From the NCBI GenBank assembly GCA_034440635.1, contig JAOTON010001066.1, positions 372,001 to 436,000 of the forward strand: a DNA stretch of 64,000 bases. The letters are read 5' to 3'. Under the pieces are notes generated by a model. The model saw only the letters and a program-made list of their open reading frames with translations, did no database searches and was not told where the DNA came from. This DNA is from Lepas anatifera. Lineage: Eukaryota > Arthropoda > Thecostraca > Lepadidae. Positions 33,763 to 45,700 of the stretch are shown piece after piece (the first letter of the stretch is position 1; each line of letters opens with the position of its first letter). A program made the translations under genes and the position numbers.

Positions 33763-36700
33763 GTGCGCGAGCGGATTTTTTTGCGAGCTGCTTTGATGTT
33801 ATGGCTGCGAAAAACATGATTTTCACAGCGAACTAGGGCATTCTTGTAGACGTTTAATTTAAACCCATGGCTGGTGGCCCGCGGAGAATGGGAAAATGCA
33901 CATTGATTAAAAATGTTAAATGCTGTGTTGTGCTGCCTGCGTGTGTGTGGGTGGGGGTTATAGGCTCTTCAGCGGCTACTGGGTGAGTGATTGCCAATAT
34001 ATGCAATGATACTATATAAGCATCGTCGTGCCCTGCCATGGGGCATTGAGCTGTCCAGTCTGAAGACGGCTTGAGGGCTAAACGCCTAATGGCCAATATA
34101 ATGATTATCACTCCGGGGTGTTCTCGAGCCCTGGTGATGATGATTTGGGGACATGGCTCGAAAAATATTTATTGGGCTGTTCAGCTTCACATGATTGGCG
34201 CGATGCTTATGCACCAGACTACAGATTTAAAATGCGAGAACATCCGGTAATGTGTGTCTTAAAATTGACATAAGACGCTGGCCCTGGCAGAGAAACCCGG
34301 TTTTCCGGCGTCGTCCATTCAGCTGCGGACCAATTTTCGACCATCTAAGTGCGACTCTCTAGACATTGGCGCTCCTGTGGTCAAATTTACTCCAGTACCT
34401 CCCGGCAAGACTTTTGAAACCACCACTTATAAAATCGCGTCGGAATGACCACTTTCAGAATACACGAAATGCGCCCTCCAGTTGGTAGGTATATGGTGAC
34501 CCCTCCCTCTGAGCCTTCCCCCCTTATAGAAACCCTTGGTCCTTCTCTGGCCGTTGGTAGCTGCTGACCTCTGTCGGTACTTCTTCAGGGGCCCTGACCT
34601 GCGACATACCCCCTGACCGAGAGCAGGCCAGCAAGTTCCTCCATGTCAACCCGGTGCACAGGGGCACCCAGGTCGGCTGCGAGATGTCCGCGCACGAGGT
34701 AGGCTGCACGCTGGAAAGCGAGACGCATTTTTGTGTGTATTGGAGTGCCATCTAGACCGGAACTCTGCGGTGACTTCAATTAAACTGTGATGATAATTGC
34801 CTATTTTTAGCGGAAACCACCTTTACGGCATCCCTCACTTGTGAGAAGCGTCTCCAAGAAAATGTTGTAAATGGTTCCAAAACGGTTTGTAAATTTCTAC
34901 ATTAAACACCAGATAGCAATTGCAGCAGGTAGCACAGCTTCCGCGTTCTCGACACCCGCCTGTGCGCTTCAGGTGTGCACGGACCGAGCGGAGTTCGCCA
35001 CGACGGGCATCAACCACGCGGAGGGCGGCTGGAGCAAGGACATCAACGCCAGCGACGTGGAGCAGACCAGTCGCTTCAAGAAGAAGGTGGAGAAAGAAGA
35101 GACGTACTTGACGTCGGTGCTGCAGCTTGGCTCGGTGAGGAGCCGAGACAGATGAGACGTCCACAGCTTGTAAAGTGACGTCTTCCTGTAGTCGTGATCA
35201 TGTGTTGGGTCCAGCCACGAGTATGACCGCGATTGTTTTGTATCTTACATATATAATACTCGTATATCCGCCATCACTCAATGGCTATTCTGACGCTCAT
35301 TATAATGGAATAAGGTTGGTACAAATGTCAAACAAAAGCAAGGACAGAATTATCCTCGGGGAAGGTCCCTCCTGGCATCGTGCGCATCTGACGAATATGG
35401 AATTAGGAATGGGTAACAAGGAGCCGGTTCACAAATATGTAAAACAGTTGATGATTAATAATCTAGACGAGCACTGACGATGTTGAATGATTCTGGTCGT
35501 TCGTTTCGTTAGTTTTTTTATTTTCGCTGTTAATCTAGTCCGGGGATACTGACTACAGCCGTCATCCTTTCTCCACTCCATCTCCGAATTCCCTGCATCA
35601 CATTTCTTCATATTAATATGTGTTTGTTTGGATAGTTTGGACTGTGTATAAGTTTAATAAGTGTGAATAAGTTCGCACTTTGTCGTGGAAGTCGGGCTAC
35701 TGCAATCGGCGCGCAGCTAATAATTATATAGTTTCCAAACTAACAGCCTTAGAAATAAAACGGTACGGTACGGTAGTGTAGTCTGGGCTGGTGTGGCCAA
35801 ATCCCATGCCAAACGGGTCGAGCGGGTACAACACAAATTCTTGATGTGGCTAAATTCTCATACTTCTCAGTCTTGGGCACTTGGAATTACCATTCACTTC
35901 TTCGAATTTCGGCGTCCAGTCTCTTGCTGCAAGGAGAGTTCAACACGATCTTCTGTTTCTGAAGCAATATTTTCCTAAAAAATTCCTCTCAAACTCTTCT
36001 GAACTGTTTTGGCCTTCATGTTCCACCCCGCTCGACCCGCAACCTGCGACTTTTCGCCGAGCCACGCGGCCGTGTAAACACGGTTGCCTCGGGGTTTTGT
36101 GCGGATACCAAAATCTGCTAATAGGTTTTGACCATGATGAACTCCGATTTTTTGTTGATACCTATAGCATTTTTAGAGCTCGCGTTGTGGAGTACATAAG
36201 GGACCTAAGAGTGTGAGGTCACCAAGGTATATGTGACCAAATATATGAAGAGGGAATGAGCTCAAACTATTTTAATAACTTTATTTTTAAGACCCATTTT
36301 ATCATTTGTATGTTTTTAGCACTAGTGTGTTTCGGACATGTTTATGTGTATGTTTTAGTTTTGGTGAGAGAGTTTTAATACCTGACTTCACCTGTTAGTG
36401 GGCATCAGCCTGTTGGTGATTATGTTTAATAAACAAATAAACAAACAAATAAACAAACCCATGGTCACGATTTCCACTTTTCGCCTAGCTCCCATAACCA
36501 TGAGAAGCAGCAGCCAGAGTCCGTCCCCTGGCGCAAGTATACCGTGATCCAATAAAACCAATGACAATGATTCCCGCTTTTCACCTAGCTCCCTGACCAT
36601 AAGTCACAGCAGCCAGAGTCCCTGCCGTGACGCGGGTGTACCCTGATGCCGCAGATGATGGAGCACTGCATCAAGCAGAACAACACGCTGGACATATACG

Positions 36701-39700
36701 AGGAGTACTTCGGCGGTCAGGACAGCGTCGTCACCGGCGACGACACCATCGCCGCCAAAACCCTCAACGTCTTCCGGGACCCGTGTCCCCAGCACCGCTC
36801 TGTCAGTCGCCGATGATTTTCCGGCCTGCGGTCCTGTGTCATAGGACTGGGGTCTTATAGTGATGATTCGGCAAAAAATCGCGCTTTTGGTCTGAAAAAT
36901 GCCCAGATTTTTTGCGGCGTTTTATGGTGGTCTTCCTGTTTTGTGTTAATTAAGCGCTTCCTGGATGTTCTCCAGAAACGAACTTCCACGAATTTGTTTA
37001 TAACTATGACAGCTATAAGGGGCCGAACGTTCAATTTGTTTTATGTTATTTTGTTAAGTTCAGCATGTATTCAAAAAGACGCACCAAATCATAGTCAGTT
37101 CGTTTTTCTTCGGCGTTAGGGCTCAGTGACGAGTGTAAATCGTCACCATTTATTCCGCACCAGTTGTTCCCTTTTCATACGTTTGATTTTTTATTTGATT
37201 ATACCTCAACGAATTGTGGAAACATCTTTAACATTTTACCAAATTCTAAGCAAATCATAAAAGCAAACTTGTGTAATGGCGTGTGGCCGCGGGTGGCAGT
37301 CTAGCTGCGGTGTCCGTCTGTGATTCTAATTCGCTGGTGGGTGCGGCGCGGCAGGCGTGCTGCCTCAGCTGGAGTCCCGACGCCACACGACTGGCGGCCG
37401 CCTACACCAGCCTCCGCTTCCAGAGCAGCGCCAACAACCTGCCCGTCGAGAGCTTCGTCTGGGATGTCGGTGGGTGCGCACTCGCGTCGGGTGTTCATGT
37501 TTATCAACAAAGGAACACGGCTACGTAGGCGGTTCACATGTCAGCTTACACACATGATTAATGCCTATAAGCTGAATTTCCTCTTTGTTGGTCGTTTTTG
37601 GCCTAAGTAGGTTTTTTGTCGTATCAGCACGCCATAAGATTGCTTAGAATAAAATTTCCTCGCCCCATTCTTTCAATTTCTAGTATGTCAGATTTTACTC
37701 TCTGTCCGTCCTAGCCTGACTGAGTGGTCAGACAGATCGACCTCACTCTATGTTGTCTTGACCTGACTGGTGATCAGAAGATTGTGCTTGACCTGACTGA
37801 GTGTCAGACAGATCAGATCTCGCTCTGTGTCTGTCTTGACCTGACTGAGTGGTCAGACAGATCAGACCTCGCTCTGTGTCTGTCTTGACCTGACTGAGTG
37901 GTCAGACAGATCAGACCTCGCTCTGTGTCTGTCTTGACCTGACTGAGTGGTCAGACAGATCAGACCTCGCTCTGTGTCTGTCTTGACCTGACTGAGTGGT
38001 CAGACAGATCAGACCTCGTTCTGTATCTGTCTTGACCTGACTGAGTGATCAGACAGATCAGACCTCGCTCTGTGTCGGTCTTGACCTGACTGAGTGGTCG
38101 GACAGATCAGACCTCGCTCTGTGTTCATCCTGACCTGACTGTGGCGCGTCCTACAGAGAACCCCAGCAGGCCAGACTACACAATGTCGCCGCCGGACTGT
38201 TTGGTCTCGCTGGAGTTCAACCCTAAGGAATCGTTCGTGATCGCTGGCGGCACCTATAGAGGTCGCGTCTGCTGGTTCGACCGGCGCCGCGGCCCGCAGC
38301 CTATCGAGGTCGGCCCGAACGCACCCGCTGCGACGGTGCTGAGGCAGAGAGCTTGCCCAAAGAGGGGGGAGTTATTAGGATGAGTGGTGGATGGAAGTGG
38401 TACTAAACCAACACGAAGATGGTGAGGAGTGTAGTTGAACGAGTCACCTGATGTTTCTATATGGAAGTGTTATGAGTGCGGTTTTACTGAAGCCTGATGG
38501 TCTAGCGGTAGGGAACCTTTGGAATGTGTGGTTGCTTGCTGGCAGGAGTAGCATAATAGGCATATAGCGACGGCGATGCTTCGACACTAAATGTCGCCTC
38601 TGTGGTTGATATCTGGCGTCACTGCCGCTGTCCAGCTATCAAAATGAGATTTCCCCGTTACTCTCCCATCAAGAGCGTCTACACCGTCAGTAGCGTACGT
38701 GGTTTATAACGCCGTGTACCGATAGATCAGCTCTCTGGATGCGAGCCACAGCGACCCTGTGTACAGCACCATCTGGGTCAACTCCAAGTCCGGCACCGAA
38801 CTCTTCACCGCCTCCACCGACGGAAAGGTGGGCTGCCGAGACCGCGGTGGTTAGTGATGCAGAGACTATGTCTCAGTTTTCAGTTGGTGGTGTGCTGGTT
38901 CATAACATGGGCGCCATCACCGGGCCAAAACTGTGAGAGATCATGTGGAATCTACGGTCTTCCGCTGTTGCTAGTCAGAACTCCGGGGTTTTACTTGGTG
39001 GTGCCTTTGGCTAATGCTGCCGATAAACCTAATTTTCTTAATCATTTGTACTACAACTTGGGAGGGGAAGCCCCTGTCCTTTCCTACTAGTATGGTTTTC
39101 CTCTTGTTGCTGCTCCACCTTCGCCACTGACCTCTGTAGATGGGGCCAGTGGCGGATCTAGCCGGTCGGTTTGGGAGGGGCAAACCAAAGTCGAAAAGCA
39201 AAAAATCACGCCGTGAAATCTGGCTGCAATATCACTTCGGTGCATTTTGGGTATTTGAGGCGAAAGCAAAACGTCACGGGGTGAAAGATGGGCTCAGATT
39301 TTTTCCAGTTCAAGGCTAATATTTACATGAACTTAACTGGTTCTGGTTGGGTTGAGTTGAAGCACCAAATCTTGCTTCTAAACTAAAAGGAGTCTGGGGA
39401 AAATGAGGTCGACGCTTTGGGGGGGAAACGTTTTTCGGTTTTGTTGGGGGATGCCTTTCCCCTTGGTCCTGGATGGAGCAATTAGCGCGCTGGACCCTCG
39501 CGACAGCGTCGGCGGTTCATTTGCATTGCGGGACAGCCTATAGCTCAGGCTGGTATTGCGGCACAGTCTATTACTCAGTTGGAAATAAACAAATCATGAA
39601 TAATGCGGGGCCCGGGCCGGGGTGAGGTTGTGACCTGCGCAGTATGTGAATCTTCATATTCTCAAGCATACCGGACAAAATGTTTGTCGCTGATTGGGTT

Positions 39701-42700
39701 GGTCAGGATGAATACGAGGTTTTAGAATGTTTGGAAATTTCCCATACAAATGGTTTTCAGGTCTGCAATTGCTTAGCCCAATAAGCTAACGGTTCCAAAT
39801 CTCATCGTGCTTTTTTGTGCACTTTCAGCTTTCGTCAAACATGAAAACGTGTATTACCAACAAATACGCGATTTTTGATATATTATCACATTTCTGGGGG
39901 AGGCAATGTTTCAATCGAAAATTTAACCACTCAATAATTTAGTCATCTGATTCTGTATCGATTTGCAATTATTTTGACATTTCGTCGTTTCCGTGGGAGC
40001 CAGTGGCGGATCCGGGGGAAAGGCATTGCCCCAACGGAAGTCGGGAAATTGTTTGCTCCAAGGTCGCCTTTTTCCGACTCATTTTAAGTTTATAGGCAAC
40101 ATTTTGGTGTTTACTCTCACTTCTAACGGACCGTTAGTTGTGAAATATCGGGCCTTGGATGGAAAGGATTTGGCTTTTTTGCGTTCTTTTTTTGTTGTAA
40201 CATCCGTCGGGTTGGATTGGTTGGTTTTGGCTTTGTTGCCCCCCGACCGCCACTGGTGGGAGCTAAGATGGGAGAAATTCACACCACCGTGGTAGATAGA
40301 ATTACGCCCATCCGCCGTAGTGTATTTGAAAGACAACCAAGTGTGGTCTGCTCTCCAGGACGCGAGTCACCGAAACTCTATACGGCTTCCGTTTTGTTTT
40401 TGAGATCACCATAAGAACTAATCACTGACCTGACGTAGTCTTAACAGGCCTCTGGCGCTTTCAAATGGCGGCATTGGCGCTATAAATTTAGGCGGGAGCA
40501 TACAGTCACAAATCGAGCTCATTTTGACTGGTGACCAGCGAGACTGAGCTATGCTTGAATTAAGTCTCCTTCATCTCCGCTGAACTTTCGAGGTCTCGTG
40601 GGTTCGCAGATTGTACTGACCAGCACAGCCAGAAAAAGATTATATTATGAATTTTGCAATAGCAATATGATTGGGAGCGCTTCTTTTCCCAGAATACTGG
40701 GTACACATCCTCTGGACCCACCCCTGAAATTTTGACCCCCATAGAGCGTATTAAAAATTTTAGAAAGTCTTGTTCTACGGGTTGTTCTGTAAGTGAACTG
40801 GACTGATGTACAATGTTAGGTAATTAAACGTTGCCGTGTTGTCCTGCAAGTCTGTATGTAATCTGTATAGTGTAATCCTTGCGAAGAAAACATGAAGCAA
40901 ATGTCCTTGACCTAAGCCCTTTTCCGCTGAGACATATTTGAGCTTGTTTTTCTTCTTTTACTCAGATCTGACCATCCCTGCGCCACAGGTGCTCTGGTGG
41001 GACACCCGTAAGCTGACGGAGCCGACGGAGACGCTGATCCTGGACGTGAACAAGAACCAGGAGCCTCAGCTGCGGCGGGCGCAGGGCGCCACTGTGCTGG
41101 AGTACGAGACCACCATCCCCACCAAGTTCATGCTGGGCACCGAACAGGGCACCGTCATCACCTGCAACCGCAAGGGCAAGACGCAGGCGGAGAAGATATC
41201 GGCTGTGTACCAGGCGCACCTGGGCCCCGTCAGACAGGTGGGCGGGTGAGGTGCATGTAGAGGGGGAGGGTGTTCTGGTGGGGCTGGTCGCTGTCGACAG
41301 ATCGATGATGAGACGCGAGCTGTGAAACAACAGCTTTGTTAAAGAAGCCTTCCTGGCCAGAATGTGTATTCGGAACTTTCTGAGTGTGAGGTAAAAGGCG
41401 CATCCAAAAGTATCACTTACGAAGTAGCCAATGTCTGTCATGGAGACATCTAATCCTTAATTATGGAATATCCGGGCATGATATAGCCTTGTTGCTGAAG
41501 CACACTAAAACGGTAACGCACACAGTAACGGAATATTTCGCATTGACCGACTCTCACCGCTTTGTCTCTAACGACTTTATCCAGTAACACGACAACCCTC
41601 TTTGCATCAGAGCCTGTCGTCAAACACATCCCCCAGTCCCCACGTCTCCGCTTTGTTGATAGGAAACCTCTGCTTTGTTAACAACAGCCTTTCACTCGAT
41701 GACGGAGATTCCGCCGGCGGTGTGGGTCGCAGGTGCAGCGAAACCCGGCCTTCCTGAAGACGTTCCTCACCATCGGCGACTGGTGCGCCAAGGTCTGGTC
41801 GGAGGAATGCAAGGAGAGCGCCATCCTCTGGACAGAGTGAGAGACGTCATACCTTACTGAGGGAAGAGACTTCGACCAATCATATCGGGCGCCGGAGGCG
41901 CCCGATATGATTGGTGCGCCTGTGCCCATTTCGGGCTCTAATGTGGTAGATACCACTTTTTCACTTGAACTAAGCCTCTTTCCAGGAAACCATGCCAAAG
42001 CGCCCCTGCCCTAAAACTAGACACCTTTTCTGGTTTTTTTGTGCCCCCATTAAAAAGACGAAGATGGAATTAGAAAAACTAACAAAAGCGCCCGGCACAG
42101 CAAAGACGCCCCTGCATAGCAAGATTATGGCAATTGAGGAACTGAGGCGTCCCTGGATAGCCTAGGCGCCCCCTGGATGAAGTGCTCCACGGATATCATA
42201 TGCGCCCTTGGCAAGCAAGGGCAAACCTGGGTAACTTAGGTGTTCTGGACAGCATACACGCCCCTTAGATAGAAACAGGTGCTTCAGGAAAGTAAAAGGC
42301 GCTCCTTGGGTAGAAAATATGCCCTTTGACAGCATGGCGCCCTTTGGCGCCCCTCAGGTTCGGCGCCCCCTTAACGAAATCCTAGATCTTTCACAGGATA
42401 TAAGTTCCAAAAGCACTCCAGACATAAAGAAATAGTAAATGGCGCATGAACGGGTCACCCCTACCGCAATGTCTTTCATTGCTTTTTTAATCCTCGTTTG
42501 GTTAATTGTGTCATATATGTAGTCGCTCCACTTGTTGGACGACACGTACCACGGATGTCTCCGTGAAAAGGCATGGCTGCCGCTCAAATTTATATTACAT
42601 TTTGCCATAACTTCAGCTTACATCTGCATACTTCTGCTAATTTCTCATTACTTCTGCCCTGAAACACATTACAAATATTCAAGACAAGACATTGCACACC

Positions 42701-45700
42701 GTCCTAAGAATATAAGTTGAGGATGCCGGCCAAATTGGCATACCAGCCCAAACGCCTTCGAAATGGTATCAGTAAGCAAAACAAACATCTATGCAAATCA
42801 GTTTCAACAATAATCCAAGACACTAACTAAAAACACTTACGTCCACGGGTAGATACTGTAGCACTAAGCACACCACCAGCACCGATGTCAGCCAGACCGG
42901 AAATGACCTAGGTCACACGCGTGGCCAGCAGCCGCCTGGCGGTGCTGTGCGCAAACCACTAGTAGGCCTAAATTAAATTTTGTCAGCCAATAACAGTACC
43001 AGAGTTATTATTTTCCACCAATTCAAGCCTTTACCTAATATTAGTTAACCTAACTCCTCAAATACACAACCTAATAATAATTTCTACAGTATGACCGAGT
43101 AGGTCAACATCTACCGCAACCGGTGGTGCAACGATCAACCAAAGCGGTGCGCTAGTGCTGTGCCTTTCATCGAATCACTCGAGGCGTTGTCTCGTGACAA
43201 CCAGCAATGCCTAGACCCGTCACATATATATTTATTTAGTTCGCTATGTAAACTGCCTTTCTGTCAATCACTAGAGTTTGATACCGGCACTGGCGTGGTT
43301 GTCCCACCGCTTATCCTCAGTAGCAGAAGTGGCGGACGCAGACCCGAGTTTTGGGGGGCCAAACCCATGTCTGCCTCTCTTTCTGGGAGGGGAGGGGTGA
43401 GAGCGAAGATTTTTTGCTCTACAGAGTCTGTGAGCAAAGATCTTTCCCCCAACGATCATGCTTGGGAGGTAGTATACTGGGTGGCACGAAAAGTTTTTGG
43501 TTGACCTAGTGTAAACACCTTTTTTCAGTGCTCAACAGACCTAGTATAAGCTACCTCTCCAAGTACATGATCGCTCTCCGGGGGAGCGAAGATTTTTTGC
43601 TCTATAGACCTAGTGTAAACACCTTTTTTCAAAAATTTCTCCGGCGTTTGGGGGCCAAAGATAGTTTGGTTCCCCCTCCAGCACTGTGGGGGGCCATGGC
43701 CGGAATGCCCCCCCTGCGTCCGCCAATGAGTAGCAGCAGTGGCACCTTCCTAGTACACAGAGGTATCGTTTGATCTGTTCGCCGACCTGTTCCTGACTGT
43801 TCTGTCATCTAGTGCACACCACCGACCCTGATTGGCCGTTTGACCCAACCGCTGGCTGTGATTGCGTTTGACCCATCGCCTGGCTGTGATTGGTCGTTTA
43901 GCGCTCCCGCCTGGTTCTGATTGGCCGTTAGAGGCACCTGCCCGGCTTTGATTGGCTGTCTGACGCCTACGCCTGGCTCTGATTGGTAGTAACGGCGAGG
44001 TACAGCTTACGGGTGGCTCCTGGAGCCCGACGCGTCCGTCCGTCTTCTTCACCAGCAAGTCCGATGGCACGGTGGACGCCTGGGATATCCTGTACCAGCA
44101 GCGGGCGCCCGTACTCACCATACAGGTACCGAGCATCACACACCGCGTCCGTTTCAGTTACATTGGTTTTGTGGGGCATTAACACGGGTTTACGATGACG
44201 ACATTGTTATATTAAACGCGGTCGAGTGAGACTCGAACTGGCATTGGAAGTATGAAATTATCAACGGGGTCACAACACAGATATGTGCATGCTGGGAGAA
44301 ATTCGAATGTTTGTATCTGTTGTTAAATATTTAAAAGGAGAGAGGCGGTTATGTCACTCCGCCGCTGGGGGAGGTCATTGTGCAACTTTTGCACTGAAAA
44401 CCCTGGCATGAAATTCCCACCAAAGACGCTGCTGTGTGGCTCTCCACAGGACGATCTACTCTATAACTCCCAGCACGTAGGGTCATCCCTCTGCAGGCAC
44501 TACCGTGTAACTCCCCTACCGGAAACACTGCTGTCTGACGCCCACACTGGAGACGCTGCTCTGTGACTGCCACAGGCGGGAGACAGCCCGCTGGAGACAC
44601 TGTTCTGTAACTCCCCGCTGGAGACACTGCTCTGTGACTCCCGGCTGGAGACACTGCTCTGTGACTTCATCTGGAGACGCTGCTCTGTGACTCCCTGCTG
44701 GAGACTGCTCTATGACTCCATTGGAGACGTTGCTCTGTGACTCCCTGCTGGAGACGCTGCTCTGTGACTCCCCGCTGGAGACACTGCTCTGTGACTCCAT
44801 TAGAGACGTTGCTCTGTGACTCTCCATCGGAGACGCTGCTCTGTGACTTCCTGCTGGAAACACTGCCTTGTGACTCCATTGGAGACGCTGCTCTGTGACT
44901 CTCCATCGGAGACACTGCTCTGTGACTCCCTGATGGAGACACTGCTGTGTGACTCTATGATGGAGACACTGCTCTGTGACTTCCTGCTGGAGACACTGCT
45001 TTGTGACTCCCTGCTGGGGACGCTGCTCTGTGACTCCCCTGCTGGAGACACTGCTCTGTGACGCCCTCAACGGAGACGCTGCTCTGTGATTCCCTGCTGG
45101 AGATAGTGCTCTGTCTCTGTGACTCCATTGGAGACGTTGCTCTGTGACTCTCCATCGGAGACGCTGCTCTGTGACTCCCACACCGGAGACGCTGCTATGC
45201 GACTGCCGCAGGTGGGAGACAGCCCGCTGGAGACGCTGCGCGTGCAGGAGGCGGGGGTGATGCTGGCGGCGGGCAGCGCCGACGGTCAGATCACGCTGCT
45301 GCAGCTGTCGGACGGACTGGTCACCTCGCAGAAGAACGACCGGCTGGTGTTGACGGCGGTACGTCAGCCGCGCCTCCGGGCACCCACCCACTCACGGAGA
45401 AAATCGGTCGAACCTCTGACGATGACCAGTATATTTACTTCAGTTTGAATTGCTGATGAGAGCGTTGGCATTCTACTGGATGATTGTTTATTTGTGGCGT
45501 GGTCTGCGAATGTTATTGCCTTCAGTAAGGTGGATGCCAGATCTCATAGAAGCCATTGCGACGCTCAGTGACCTCATGAGTAAAACCACCACGGTAATGA
45601 TTTGCCCGCCAACTAGTACCTCCCTGTTTTGACTTCATCCTACGCCCCCCTGCCCGCAGCTATTTGAGCGTGAAACGCGCCGTGAAAAGATCCTGGAAGG

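Noticed and set aside
44516..45391. 291-codon open frame on the minus strand with [15 protein letters not shown] repeats
   Set aside because: It is the antisense of a 27-bp minisatellite and DNAI2 exon 11. A period divisible by three keeps frames open without coding.
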